Below, piece by piece: positions 43,721 to 52,104 of a DNA stretch of 64,000 nucleotides (positions are counted from its first letter, which is position 1; each line of letters begins with the position of its first letter). Under the pieces are notes generated by a model. That model was not told the origin of the DNA. It worked only from the letters and a program-made list of their open reading frames with translations, and did no database searches. The position numbers were made by a program, and so were the translations under genes. This DNA is from G965220825 sp965220825 (GTDB taxonomy: Bacteria; Pseudomonadota; Alphaproteobacteria; UBA828), in the NCBI GenBank assembly GCA_965220825.1, contig OZ244839.1, forward strand, positions 1,922,001 through 1,986,000, read 5' to 3'.

Positions 43721-44195
43721 CCGCGCCGCGGCAGTGCCGGAGCGCCCCCGGCGCTAGAGCGAGCGCGAGGAATCGGGCCGGATCGTCGAGCGCGGGGAAG
43801 CGCACGCCGTGGCGGGCGGCGGGGTGGAAACCGAACCGCCCGAGATAGCCCGGCGCGCCGACGGCGAAGACCGCCCCGTGCCCCACCGCCTTCGCACGCG
43901 CAAGGCTTCGGCGGACCAGCCACCCACCGATGCCGCCCCCCTCCCGGCGCGGGTCCACGGCGATGGGCCCGAGGAGGAGGGCGGGGTACGACCGGCCGGC
44001 CATGACGGGCCAATAGCGAATGACGCCCACAATGCGCCCGCGTTCCGCCGCTACGAGGCAGAGGCTGCGCACAGGCGGAAGGCCGTCTCGCAGGCGGTAG
44101 GAGGGGCGGGCGTGGCGCGTCCCGCCGAATGCAAGGTCCAATAGGATTTCGACCGGCGGACCGTCCCCCGGCCGCTCGGGGCGAATGACAACCAT
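43674..44195 (-). CDS. GNAT family N-acetyltransferase
   Basis: A 173-residue YhbS-like acetyltransferase. The acetyl-CoA-binding core reads LLGPIAVDPRREGGGIGGWL (the R/Q-x-x-G-x-G/A segment is RREGGGIG), followed by ARAKAVGHGAVFAVGAPGYLGRF-like beta-bulge sequence. The acceptor is unknown. Its 3' end overlaps gmk by 47 bases on the opposite strand; the last ~15 residues are Arg/Gly-rich and may be read-through into gmk. Confidence 0.8.
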   Translation of the reverse strand: MVVIRPERPGDGPPVEILLDLAFGGTRHARPSYRLRDGLPPVRSLCLVAAERGRIVGVIRYWPVMAGRSYPALLLGPIAVDPRREGGGIGGWLVRRSLARAKAVGHGAVFAVGAPGYLGRFGFHPAARHGVRFPALDDPARFLALALAPGALRHCRGAVRRVAGGTRRPSAGR

Positions 44196-44233
44196 CTGGC
44201 TCGACTCCCGACGACGGAGCGATGGAAAGGGAG

Positions 44234-44252
44234 GCCGCGCCGCATGCGCGGC
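44234..44252 (-). terminator. Hairpin downstream of glnA
   Basis: A perfect 7-bp stem GCCGCGC/GCGCGGC with a 5-base loop lies about 78 bases past the glnA stop. On the minus strand it is followed by CTCCCTTTCC. Candidate terminator without a proper U-tract. Confidence 0.3.
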
Positions 44253-44329
44253 GGGTTCAGCGTCCTCGTCGTCGTTCGCGAGCTGTTGCCGGCATGGATC
44301 CGCGGCCGTTCAGAAACGATGCGCCGGGC

Positions 44330-45739
44330 TCAGACGGAGTAATACATCTGGAACTCGATCGGGTGCGGCGTCATCAGGAAAGCGGTCTGCTCCTGCTGCC
44401 TGAGCGTCAGATAGCCGTCGATCAGGTCGTCGGAAAAGACCTCGCCCTTCTTGAGGAACTCCCGGTCGGCATCGAGTGCCGCCAGCGCCTCCCCCAGATT
44501 GCCGCAGACGGTGGGCACGTCGGAGCGCTCTTCCGGCGGCAGGTCGTAGAGGTTCTTGTCCATGGCGTCGCCGGGATGAATCTTGTTTTCGATCCCGTCG
44601 ATCCCCGCCATCAGGAGCGCGGCGAAGGCGAGATAGGGGTTGGCGGAGGGATCGGGGAAGCGCACCTCGACCCGCTTTCCCTTGGGGCTTGCCGCATGGG
44701 GGATCCGGCAGGAGGCCGAACGGTTGGCCGCCGAATAGGCGAGCAGCACCGGCGCCTCGAAGCCCGGAACCAGCCTTTTGTAACTGTTGGTCGAGGGGTT
44801 GGTGAACGCGTTGATGGCCCGCGCATGCTTGATGACGCCCCCGATATAGTGAAGCGCGAGTTCCGAGAGATCCGCATAGCCAGTGCCGGCGAAAAGCGGC
44901 TTGCCGTCCCTCCAGATGGACTGGTGGACATGCATGCCCGAGCCGTTGTCGTCCATCACCGGCTTCGGCATGAAGGTCGCGGTCTTGCCGTAGGTGTGCG
45001 CCGTCATGTGGACGACATATTTGTAGATCTGCAGCTGGTCGGCGGTGGTCAGCATGGTGCCGAAGCCGACGCCGAGCTCGTGCTGGCACGGCGCCACCTC
45101 GTGATGGTGCTTCTCCACATCGAGGCCCATATCGGCCATGTGGGTGAGCATCTCCGCCCGCATGTCCGAAAGCGAATCCACCGGCGGAACGGGAAAGTAG
45201 CCGCCCTTGGCGACCGGCCGGTGGCCCACATTGCCTTCCTCGTAGCGCCGGCCCGAATTGTAGGGGCCTTCCTCCTGGTCGATCGCGTAGAAGGTCTCGT
45301 TCTGCGAGACGTCGAAGCGCACATCGTCGAAGACGAAGAACTCGGCCTCGGGCCCGAAATAGGCCGTATCCCCGATACCGGAATAGGCGAGATAGACCTC
45401 GGCGCGCTTGGCGACGCCCCGCGGGCAGCGCTCATAGGCCTGGCCCGTGGACGGCTCCAGCACGTCGCAAGTGAGGATCATCGTGGGCTGGGCGGCGAAC
45501 GGGTCCATGACCGCCGTCTCCATATCCGGAACCAGGCTCATGTCGGACTGATGGATGTCCTTCCATCCGGCGATGGAGGAGCCGTCGAACATGATTCCTT
45601 CAGTCAGCACCTCTTCGTCGATGGACTGGGCCGTCTGCGCCGTATGGTGCCATTTCCCGCGCGGATCGGTGAAACGGAAGTCCACGAACTGAACACCGTT
45701 CTTCTCCATGGTCTCGAGAACTGATGCCGCATCGCTCAT
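44330..45739 (-). CDS. glnA: Glutamine synthetase type I
   Basis: GSI-beta glutamine synthetase, 469 residues, joining ammonia to glutamate with ATP. MFDGSSIAGWKDIHQSDM (N-terminal), GPEAEFFVFDDVRF (metal site), the ATP region KPVMDDNGSGMHVHQSIW, and the adenylylation tyrosine in NLYDLPPEE are present. The ATG at 45739 is chosen over a GTG nine bases upstream because GGAG lies at the right distance. It follows glnB on the same strand with an 85-base gap, the usual glnBA operon. Confidence 0.97.
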   Translation of the reverse strand: MSDAASVLETMEKNGVQFVDFRFTDPRGKWHHTAQTAQSIDEEVLTEGIMFDGSSIAGWKDIHQSDMSLVPDMETAVMDPFAAQPTMILTCDVLEPSTGQAYERCPRGVAKRAEVYLAYSGIGDTAYFGPEAEFFVFDDVRFDVSQNETFYAIDQEEGPYNSGRRYEEGNVGHRPVAKGGYFPVPPVDSLSDMRAEMLTHMADMGLDVEKHHHEVAPCQHELGVGFGTMLTTADQLQIYKYVVHMTAHTYGKTATFMPKPVMDDNGSGMHVHQSIWRDGKPLFAGTGYADLSELALHYIGGVIKHARAINAFTNPSTNSYKRLVPGFEAPVLLAYSAANRSASCRIPHAASPKGKRVEVRFPDPSANPYLAFAALLMAGIDGIENKIHPGDAMDKNLYDLPPEERSDVPTVCGNLGEALAALDADREFLKKGEVFSDDLIDGYLTLRQQEQTAFLMTPHPIEFQMYYSV

Positions 45740-45824
45740 CGGGATCACTCCATCGGCGTCGGGGGAAACCCGCCGGAACCGGCCACATGATCGGTGGCGG
45801 CGGCGGGCGTCGGATTCCGGGCGC

Positions 45825-46163
45825 TTATACCGCCTCGCGGCCCCGTTCTCCAGTACGGATTCGGATCGCCTCCTCCACGGGCAGGATGAATATCTTGCCG
45901 TCGCCGATGCGCTCCGTCGCCGCCGCGTCCCGGATCGCCTCGACCGCGCGTTCCACCATCCCGTCTTCGAGGACCACCTCGATCTTCACCTTGGGCAAGA
46001 AATCCACCACATATTCGGCACCCCGGTAGAGTTCGGTATGGCCGCGCTGCCGGCCGAAGCCCTTTACCTCGGTGACGGTGATGCCCTGGAGGCCGATTTC
46101 CTGGAGCGCGTCCTTCACCTCGTCCAGCTTGAACGGCTTCACGATCGCTTCGATCTTCTTCAT
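45825..46163 (-). CDS. glnB: Nitrogen regulatory protein P-II
   Basis: PII signal protein of 112 residues sensing 2-oxoglutarate and ATP/ADP. It starts MKKIEAIVKPFKLDEV at 46163 behind GGAAGAGGA. The T-loop uridylylation site is Tyr51 in RGAEYVVDFLPKVKIE, and GDGKIFILPVEEAIRIRTGE is the C-terminal signature. It would control GlnE/NtrB and hence the adjacent glutamine synthetase. A sigma-54 type promoter was looked for upstream and not found. Confidence 0.96.
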   Translation of the reverse strand: MKKIEAIVKPFKLDEVKDALQEIGLQGITVTEVKGFGRQRGHTELYRGAEYVVDFLPKVKIEVVLEDGMVERAVEAIRDAAATERIGDGKIFILPVEEAIRIRTGERGREAV

Positions 46164-46272
46164 TGCAGTCCTCTTCCTGCCCGGGCGCTGCGCGGCGGCC
46201 ATTCTTGCACAATCCTTTCGGCCCCGCCCCCTATTGGGGCATCATGGCGCGGGCCGAAGGAGGGAGGCGCCC

Positions 46273-47451
46273 GTGCGATTCGCTGCGCGGATGGACCGGC
46301 TTGGCACCGAGACGGCGTTCGACGTTCTCGCGCGTGCCGGCGCGCTCAAGGCGGCGGGGCGCGACGTCATCAATCTTGGGATCGGCCAGCCGGATTTCCG
46401 CACGCCCGACAACATCGTCGAGGCGGCGAAGAAGGCGCTCGCCGACGGCCATCACGGCTATACGCCGGCGAACGGCATCCCCCCGCTGCGGGAAGCGGTC
46501 GCCGCGGACATCGCGCACCGTCATGGCGTCGAGATTTCGCCCGACCGGATCGTCGTCGTGCCCGGCGGCAAGGTCACCATGTTTTTCGCCGCCCTGATAT
46601 TCGGCGAGCCGGGGGCGGAGATCCTCTATCCCAATCCGGGCTTTCCCATCTATGAATCGGCTATCGCGTTCTCCGGCGCGACACCGGTGCCGATCCCGCT
46701 CCATGAGGAAGACGGCTTCTCCTTCCGCGCCGAGGAGGTGCTGGAGAAGATCGGGCCGCGCACCCGGCTCGTGATGCTGAACAGTCCGGCCAACCCCACC
46801 GGCGGCGTGGCGCCGAAGGCGGAGCTCGACCGGCTGGCCCGCGGACTTGAGGCCCACCCGGACGTCGCGGTCATGAGCGATGAAATCTACAGCCGCCTTC
46901 TCTATGACGGCCGCGAGCATGTCTCGCTGCTGCGCTATCCGGCGCTCCGGGAGCGGGTCATCCTGCTGGACGGCTGGAGCAAGACCTACGCAATGACGGG
47001 CTGGCGCATCGGCTACGGCGTCTGGCCCGAGGCGCTGGTGGAGAAGGCCACGCGGCTCGCGATCAACTGCAACTCCTGCGTCAACGCGCCCACCCAGTTT
47101 GCGGCGCTCGAGGCGCTCACCGGACCGCAGGACTCGGTCGAGACCATGCGCCGGGCGTTCGACGAGCGGCGGCGAATCGTGGTGCCGGCGCTCAACCGGA
47201 TCGAAGGCGTGCGCTGCGTCGAGCCCGCGGGCGCCTTCTACGCCATGCCCAATATCGAGGGCACGGGCCTCTCGGCGGGGGCGATGCAGGACGGCCTCCT
47301 GGAGGAGGCGGACGTGGCGGTCGTCGCCGGCACCAGCTTCGGCGCCTTCGGCGAGGGCTATCTCCGCCTCTCCTACGCCGCCGCCATCGCCGAAATCGAG
47401 GAAGCGATCGCACGCATCGACACCTGGCTCACGGAACGCGGCGGTCGATAA
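46273..47451 (+). CDS. Class I/II PLP-dependent aminotransferase
   Basis: Fold-type I aminotransferase of about 392 residues. NLGIGQPDFRTPDNIVEAA, the NSPANPTGG substrate-loop motif, MSDEIYSRLLYDG and the Schiff-base lysine in LDGWSKTYAMTGWRIGYG are all present. It resembles aspartate/aromatic or alanine-type enzymes; the substrate pair cannot be fixed. The GTG at 46273 has GGAGGGAGG just upstream; an ATG five residues later is possible. It diverges from glnB. Confidence 0.9.
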   Translation: MRFAARMDRLGTETAFDVLARAGALKAAGRDVINLGIGQPDFRTPDNIVEAAKKALADGHHGYTPANGIPPLREAVAADIAHRHGVEISPDRIVVVPGGKVTMFFAALIFGEPGAEILYPNPGFPIYESAIAFSGATPVPIPLHEEDGFSFRAEEVLEKIGPRTRLVMLNSPANPTGGVAPKAELDRLARGLEAHPDVAVMSDEIYSRLLYDGREHVSLLRYPALRERVILLDGWSKTYAMTGWRIGYGVWPEALVEKATRLAINCNSCVNAPTQFAALEALTGPQDSVETMRRAFDERRRIVVPALNRIEGVRCVEPAGAFYAMPNIEGTGLSAGAMQDGLLEEADVAVVAGTSFGAFGEGYLRLSYAAAIAEIEEAIARIDTWLTERGGR

Positions 47452-47500
47452 CGGCGCGCGATCGAAATTGCACGAACTCTACGTGATACCGGGCGATCCA

Positions 47501-47550
47501 GGTGCGCGGGACTCCAGGCCCACCTGTTTCTGTGCAACGGCCGGAGACGG
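47501..47550. repeat. Half copy E of the palindromic repeat
   Basis: One arm (47501-47524, GGTGCGCGGGACTCCAGG) with two or three changes, followed by the spacer TGTTTCTGTGCAACGGCC and GGAGACGGGC. Read on the minus strand the spacer matches that of copy F. The second arm is absent. Confidence 0.75.
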
Positions 47551-47577
47551 GCAGCGGGGGCCGATATGATAGACTTG

Positions 47578-47600
47578 TCTCTTCCTCTCTACGGAAGAGA
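47578..47600 (+). promoter_or_regulatory. Palindrome over the vapB ribosome-binding site
   Basis: TCTCTTCC / GGAAGAGA, a perfect 8-bp inverted repeat with a 7-base gap, ends two bases before the vapB ATG. Its right arm contains the GGAAGAG ribosome-binding site. It may be the autoregulatory operator of the antitoxin or an mRNA hairpin. Confidence 0.5.
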
Positions 47601-47602
47601 TC

Positions 47603-47860
47603 ATGGGTCTCAACATCAGGAACGACGAGACGTGCAGGCTCGCCAGCGACTTGGCCCTTCTGACCGGCGAGACCATGACGGACGCGATCACCGTTGCCTT
47701 GCGCGAGCGATTGGAGCGCGAGCAACGCAAGCGCGACATCGCGAGCCGTTCCCGCGAGCTCCGAGCCATTGCCGAGCGCTGCGCGGCACTCATGGACCCC
47801 GGACCGCCGGCAATCGACCACGGCGACCTGCTCTATGACGAACGTGGCCTGCCCAAGTGA
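47603..47860 (+). CDS. vapB: VapB-like type II antitoxin (orphan)
   Basis: An 85-residue protein of the Rv0623/PSK-type VapB antitoxin family. The N-terminal ribbon-helix-helix-like part MGLNIRNDETCRLASDLALL followed by TGETMTDAITVALRERLERE is characteristic, and a charged C-terminal half would wrap a PIN toxin (LLYDERGLPK end). The gene is intact, but the VapC that normally overlaps it by four bases is reduced to a 12-residue stub. It could still bind DNA or neutralise a VapC encoded elsewhere. Confidence 0.85.
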   Translation: MGLNIRNDETCRLASDLALLTGETMTDAITVALRERLEREQRKRDIASRSRELRAIAERCAALMDPGPPAIDHGDLLYDERGLPK

Positions 47861-47895
47861 TTATCGACAGTGGTTTGCGCGGCGGCGCTCTATAG
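47857..47895 (+). pseudogene. vapC: vapC remnant (first 12 codons)
   Basis: A GTG overlapping the vapB stop codon (GTGA) opens VIIDSGLRGGAL and then stops at TAG. VapC toxins begin M-[IV]-[IV]-D-[TS]-S, where the aspartate is an active-site residue, so the first five residues match before the sequence diverges. The tRNA-Arg gene begins only 20 bases later. The PIN-domain body is gone. Confidence 0.6.
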
Positions 47896-47915
47896 AATAG
47901 GGGCGGTCGGGTTCG

Positions 47916-47992
47916 GCGCCCGTAGCTCAGTGGGATAGAGCACGAGCCTTCTAAGCTTGGGGTCGCAGGTTCGAATCCTGCCGGGCGCGCCA
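47916..47992 (+). tRNA. tRNA-Arg (anticodon TCT)
   Basis: A 77-base cloverleaf. Acceptor stem GCGCCCG/CGGGCGC, discriminator G and encoded CCA. D-arm GCTC-GAGC. Anticodon stem CGAGC/GCTTG with loop CTTCTAA, anticodon TCT reading AGA. T-arm GCAGG-TTCGAAT-CCTGC. All pairings were checked by eye. Confidence 0.96.
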
Positions 47993-48021
47993 GTCTTCGC
48001 GGCCATGGGGGAGGTGATTCG

Positions 48022-48972
48022 ATGGCGCTCGATCCGGCGCTGAAGGCGCTGCTTGACTCGCTCGACCCGAGCGCGGAGACGCCCGTCGAGGAGATGACGC
48101 CCGAGGCCGCGCGCACGACCTGGAAGGAAGACATGCTGGCCGCCGCGGGCGATCCGCCACCGGTCGGCGCGGTATCCGCCCTTTCCGCGCCGGGGCCCGG
48201 CGGCCCGCTCGCGATCCGGCTCTACCGGCCCCGGGAGGTGGGCACCGGGGCGCTCCCCATCCTGGTCTATTATCACGGCGGCGGCTGGATTCGCGGCGAC
48301 CTCGATACCCATGACGAGATCTGCCGCTATCTCTGCCATTATGGCGGCGTTCTCGTGACCTCGGTCGACTACCGGCTCGCGCCGGAGCACCGCTTCCCCG
48401 CACCGCTGGAGGATTGCTTCGCCGCGACCCGCTGGGTGGCGGAGAACGCCGCCCGCCTCGGCGCGGATCCGGCGCGGCTCGCCGTCGGCGGAGACAGCGC
48501 GGGCGGCAACTTCGCCTGCGCCGTCACCCTGCTCGCCCGCGACCGCGGCGGGCCCGGGATCGCCTTTCAGCTTCTGATCTACCCGGCCACCGACCTCGCG
48601 GGCGAGACGGAGTCCGCCCGGCTCTATTCCAGCGGCTATCTGCTCGACTCCATGCCGTTCTATATCGCGAGCTATATGGGCGAGGGCGACCGGAAGGACC
48701 CGCTCGCCTCGCCGCTCCGCGCGCCGGACCTCGCGGGCCTGCCGCCGGCCTTCGTCCTTACCGCGGGGTTCGACCCGCTGCGCGACGAGGGCGAGGCTTA
48801 TGCGGCGCGCCTTGGGGACGCGGGCGTTGCCGTGGAGCTCCGCCGTCACGAGAGCATGATCCACGGCTTCGTCTCGATCCGCGGCCTCATCCCGAACGCC
48901 GAGAGCGGCCTGCGGGATTCGGCCCAGGCGCTGCGCAACGCGTTCGGCACCAGGCCCGCGCACGCCTCATGA
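48022..48972 (+). CDS. Alpha/beta hydrolase, HSL-type esterase
   Basis: A 316-residue carboxylesterase of the hormone-sensitive-lipase family. The oxyanion-hole motif is YYHGGGWIRGDLDTHD, the nucleophile elbow GGDSAGGNFA, the acid near AGFDPLRDEG, and the histidine in ESMIHGFVSI. It acts on small acyl esters; the natural substrate is unknown. GGGGAGG precedes the ATG. The SDR gene overlaps its end by four bases, so the two may act on the same metabolite. Confidence 0.93.
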   Translation: MALDPALKALLDSLDPSAETPVEEMTPEAARTTWKEDMLAAAGDPPPVGAVSALSAPGPGGPLAIRLYRPREVGTGALPILVYYHGGGWIRGDLDTHDEICRYLCHYGGVLVTSVDYRLAPEHRFPAPLEDCFAATRWVAENAARLGADPARLAVGGDSAGGNFACAVTLLARDRGGPGIAFQLLIYPATDLAGETESARLYSSGYLLDSMPFYIASYMGEGDRKDPLASPLRAPDLAGLPPAFVLTAGFDPLRDEGEAYAARLGDAGVAVELRRHESMIHGFVSIRGLIPNAESGLRDSAQALRNAFGTRPAHAS

Positions 48973-49742
48973 GCGGATGTTTCGCCGGCAAGGCCTGCGT
49001 GATGACCGGCGCGGGCGGCGGGATGGGCCTTGCCATCGCCCGCGCGCTGCAGGCCGCGGGCTGCGCGGTGACGGCGATCGATCCCAAGCCCCAGCCGCCG
49101 TCATTCGCTCTCGGGGAGCGTGCGCGCTATGTCCGGGGCGATGCGACGGACGAAGCGCTGGTCGCGCGCACGGTGGCGGATGCGTTCGATTCCGCCGGCC
49201 GGCTCGACTATCTCGTCAATGCGGCCGGCGTCGGCTGGTACGACCGGGACGGCTCCGTCATCGACATGGCCATGGATGTCTGGCACCGGGTGATCGAGAT
49301 CAACCTCAGCGCCGCCGCCCTCATGGCACGCCACGCGGCGCCCGCGATGCGGCGAACGGGCGCGGGCGGCGCCATGGTGCATATCGCGAGCGTGGTGGGG
49401 CTGCGCAACATGGAGAATATCCTGGAGGGCGGCCCGATCGATGCCTATCAGACCTCCAAGGCGGGCCTCGTGGGCCTCTCCCGCTCGCTCGCCATGCAGC
49501 TCGCGCCGGCGGGCATCCGCTCCAACAGCATCTGCCCGGGCGCCGTTCTGACGCCCATGACGGAGCCGTACTACGAAGCGGAGCCCGCGCGCGTGCAGGC
49601 CATGATCGACCGCACGCCGCTGCGGCGCCTCGGCCGGCCCGAGGATATCGCCGACGCCTGCCTCTTCCTGCTCTCCGACAAGGCGTCGTTCGTCACCGGC
49701 ATCGACCTGGTGGTGGATGGCGGGATCATGGCGAAGCTCTGA
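48969..49742 (+). CDS. SDR-family oxidoreductase
   Basis: Short-chain dehydrogenase of 257 residues. Cofactor motif TGAGGGMGLAIARALQ, NAAGVGWYD in place of the usual NNAG, and the catalytic Tyr-x3-Lys in YQTSKAGLVGLSRSLA. The C-terminus LVVDGGIMAKL is typical. The start ATG overlaps the esterase stop (ATGA). The substrate cannot be predicted. Confidence 0.93.
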   Translation: MSGCFAGKACVMTGAGGGMGLAIARALQAAGCAVTAIDPKPQPPSFALGERARYVRGDATDEALVARTVADAFDSAGRLDYLVNAAGVGWYDRDGSVIDMAMDVWHRVIEINLSAAALMARHAAPAMRRTGAGGAMVHIASVVGLRNMENILEGGPIDAYQTSKAGLVGLSRSLAMQLAPAGIRSNSICPGAVLTPMTEPYYEAEPARVQAMIDRTPLRRLGRPEDIADACLFLLSDKASFVTGIDLVVDGGIMAKL

Positions 49743-49788
49743 TCAAGCGCGCCCACGGTCTCGGCCTCGCGGGCCGCGCGCGGCGGCC

Positions 49789-50697
49789 ATGACGGGCGGC
49801 TCGGCGGCTCTCCCGCGCCGGGGCTTCGTCCTGCTGGCGGCGCTCACGCTGCTGTGGGGCATCAACTGGCCGATCCTCAAGATCGCAATTTCCGAGATAC
49901 CCGTGCTCACCTTCCGGGGCTTCTGCCTCTTTTGCGGCGGGCTCGTCATCCTTGCCGTCCACCGCGCGCTGGGGCGCTCCATCCGGGTGCCCCGCAGCCA
50001 GTGGCGGGCGCTGCTCGTCTCCGGTTTCTTCAATATCACCCTCTGGCACACGGCGACCGGCTTCGGGCTGCTCCACACCACCTCGGGCCGGGCAGCGATC
50101 ATCGCCTACACCATGCCGATGTGGACCGTGCCGGTGGGCTATCTCGTGCTCGGCGAACGACCCGGCTGGCGACGGCTGGCCGCGCTCGCCCTCGGCATGG
50201 CGGGGCTCGGCCTGCTGATCGCGGGCGACATCCGCACCATGGGCGCCGCGCCGCTGGGGCTGCTGCTGATGCTCGCCGGCGCGGTGGGCTGGGCCATGGG
50301 CACGGTCTCGCTCAAGCGCGTCTCCTGGGGTGTTTCCATGTGGGTGCTGGTGGGCTGGCAGTGCCTGATCTGCGGCGTGCCGATCTTCATCGCCGCGAGC
50401 ATCCTGGACGCCGACACGGCGGCGATGCCTTCGCTCTGGCCGCTGCTCTGCGTGGTTTACAACGTGATCGTGCCCTTCGTGATCTGCTACTACTTCTATT
50501 ATGAGATCGTGCGCCTCTTCCCCACCGGGCTCGCGACCGTGGGCACGCTCGGCATCCCCATGGTGGGCCTCTTCAGCGGCGCGCTGATCCTGGGCGAACC
50601 GCTGGGCTGGGTGGAGTTCACCGCCTTGGGCCTGGTCGTCACCGCCCTCGCCCTTCCTGTCGCAACACGGCCGGAAACGCTGTTGCGTCGGGTTTGA
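49789..50697 (+). CDS. DMT-superfamily (EamA) transporter
   Basis: About 302 residues with ten hydrophobic segments in two EamA repeats (first from FVLLAALTLLWGINWPILK, second from LGLLLMLAGAVGWAMG). Members export amino acids and other small metabolites. The ATG at 49789 is preferred to an upstream one that lies inside the SDR gene. It is 46 bases after the SDR gene on the same strand. Confidence 0.9.
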   Translation: MTGGSAALPRRGFVLLAALTLLWGINWPILKIAISEIPVLTFRGFCLFCGGLVILAVHRALGRSIRVPRSQWRALLVSGFFNITLWHTATGFGLLHTTSGRAAIIAYTMPMWTVPVGYLVLGERPGWRRLAALALGMAGLGLLIAGDIRTMGAAPLGLLLMLAGAVGWAMGTVSLKRVSWGVSMWVLVGWQCLICGVPIFIAASILDADTAAMPSLWPLLCVVYNVIVPFVICYYFYYEIVRLFPTGLATVGTLGIPMVGLFSGALILGEPLGWVEFTALGLVVTALALPVATRPETLLRRV

Positions 50698-50747
50698 GAG
50701 GCGGGGGTCGAGGGGAGAGACGGGCAGATGCTGACGGGCACCCCGTG

Positions 50748-50942
50748 CGGCGCCGGTGGTGCATCCTCGGAATCGACGCATAATGCCGCATCTGCTTCCC
50801 ACGAACGGACGATGGGCCGCACGATGTGGAGAGCGTCGATTATCACTGAAGGTATCGGACATGAACGCGAGGAACGGCATGAGGACCGTGCATCCGGGCG
50901 AGATCGACAAGAAGGTGACGCCCCGGCAATCGGCGGTATAAG
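50748..50942 (+). pseudogene. higB: Decayed higBA toxin-antitoxin locus
   Basis: At 50784-50849 one frame reads CRICFPRTDDGPHDVESVDYH and stops. This is the C-terminus of a HigB toxin, preceded in the same frame by a stop codon (TAA at 50781) where HigB has a polar residue. Twelve bases later an ATG (50861) opens MNARNGMRTVHPGEI, the N-terminus of HigA, which ends after 26 codons. The toxin N-terminal half and almost the whole antitoxin are missing. Not a functional module. Confidence 0.65.
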
Positions 50943-50954
50943 GGAGGATCGTCG

Positions 50955-51875
50955 ATGCCGGTTCCCGATTTTCAGTCGCTGATGCTGCCCGCGCTGATGG
51001 CGCTGGCGGACGGTTCCCCCACGCCGATTGCGGAAATCCGCGAGCGCGTGGCTGCCTCCGAGAGGCTCACGCCCGAGAATGTTCGTGAGATGCTGCCAAG
51101 CGGTCGGCAGCCGGTATTGGCGAACCGTGTGGCCTGGGCCGTGGCCTACATGGCGCGCGCCGGGCTTCTGGAGCGGACGGGGCGCGGCGTGTATCGATTG
51201 ACCCCCGAAGGCCAGCGCCTCTTGTCCCGGGCGCCTGCTCGCATCGATATCAAGCTGCTTCGGGAGTATCCGGGCTATGCGGAATGGGAAAATCAGTCGC
51301 GGACGCCGTCTGCCGACAAGGCCGCCCCTCTCGAACAGACCGACGATCCGCGGGAGACACCGGAGGAGACGTTCGAGCGCGCCGACGCGGAATTGCGGCG
51401 CGCGCTCGAAGCGGATGTGCTGCAACGGGTTCGCGACGCGGAACCCGCATTTCTCGAGCAGGTCATCGTCGATCTGCTGATCGCCATGGGCTATGGCGGC
51501 GGCGACGCCGAGAAGGGCCGCGTGACCGGGGGTTCGGGCGATGGCGGCATCGACGGCACGATCCGGGAGGACGCGCTCGGCCTGGACGAGGTGTACGTAC
51601 AGGCCAAGAGGTACGCCGCAGACAACACCGTGGGGGAAGGCGACCTGCGCAATTTCGCAGGCGCGATCGACGCGGCGGGGACGACCAAGGGCGTGTTCGT
51701 CACCACCGCCGGCTTTACGCGCGCCGCGAAGGACTATGTGGAGCGGAGTCCGAAGCGGATCGTCCTGATCGATGGCGCGGCGCTCGCGCGACTGATGGTC
51801 CGTCACGGAATCGGCGTACGGACGCTGACCCGCCACGAGATCAAGGGAATCGACGAAGACTATTTCGAGCAGTGA
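50955..51875 (+). CDS. mrr: Mrr-like restriction endonuclease
   Basis: A 306-residue Mrr-family protein. An N-terminal winged-helix Mrr_N domain (residues 1-110, with LANRVAWAVAYMARAGLLER) is followed by a charged linker. The PD-(D/E)xK nuclease domain has GGSGDGGIDG (Asp200) and YVQAKRY (Gln216-Ala-Lys218). Mrr enzymes cut methylated DNA, so no partner methylase is needed and none is seen. GGGAGGA precedes the ATG. It is bracketed by toxin-antitoxin loci, like a small defence patch. Confidence 0.92.
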   Translation: MPVPDFQSLMLPALMALADGSPTPIAEIRERVAASERLTPENVREMLPSGRQPVLANRVAWAVAYMARAGLLERTGRGVYRLTPEGQRLLSRAPARIDIKLLREYPGYAEWENQSRTPSADKAAPLEQTDDPRETPEETFERADAELRRALEADVLQRVRDAEPAFLEQVIVDLLIAMGYGGGDAEKGRVTGGSGDGGIDGTIREDALGLDEVYVQAKRYAADNTVGEGDLRNFAGAIDAAGTTKGVFVTTAGFTRAAKDYVERSPKRIVLIDGAALARLMVRHGIGVRTLTRHEIKGIDEDYFEQ

Positions 51876-51931
51876 ATGCTGCTGGTTGTCGGATAAGAGA
51901 GCGACCACCGAGAGGGGCCGCAAGCACATCA

Positions 51932-51963
51932 CCCCACCCATGCACGTCAAGGGGGAGGTGGGG
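51932..51963 (+). terminator. Possible hairpin after mrr
   Basis: CCCCACC (51932-51938) and GGTGGGG (51957-51963) form a 7-bp stem over an 18-base loop, 57 bases after the mrr stop. The remaining gap to 52078 shows an imperfect direct repeat around GACCGCCGG but no gene. Confidence 0.3.
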
Positions 51964-52078
51964 CGGGTCTTCCAGACCGCCGGAATCGCGAGTCCGATTT
52001 CCGGGGCGGTGGGAAAGACCGCCGGGATCACTCTCCACGAGCCCCATGAGGGGGCGTTGCCAACCAGACTTGCCATAT

Positions 52079-52096
52079 GGTAACGTTCGCGTTACC
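52079..52096 (+). promoter_or_regulatory. Operator-like palindrome of the TA module
   Basis: A perfect inverted repeat GGTAACG-TTCG-CGTTACC ends eight bases before the toxin ATG. Position and symmetry fit the autoregulatory operator of a type II toxin-antitoxin operon. The toxin lacks a clear ribosome-binding site of its own. Confidence 0.6.
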
Positions 52097-52104
52097 TAAT
52101 CTCG

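Noticed and set aside
46164..46272. Sigma-54 promoter before glnB
   Set aside because: No TGGCAC-N5-TTGC(A/T) pair is present; only a loose TTGTGCAA was seen.
47890..48963. Minus-strand frame across tRNA-Arg and the esterase
   Set aside because: Its end is the translated complement of tRNA-Arg, a known kind of false protein; the rest is antisense to the esterase.
51886..52083. A 65-codon frame between mrr and the toxin
   Set aside because: No ribosome-binding site, no recognisable motif, and it covers the hairpin and imperfect repeats of the intergenic region.
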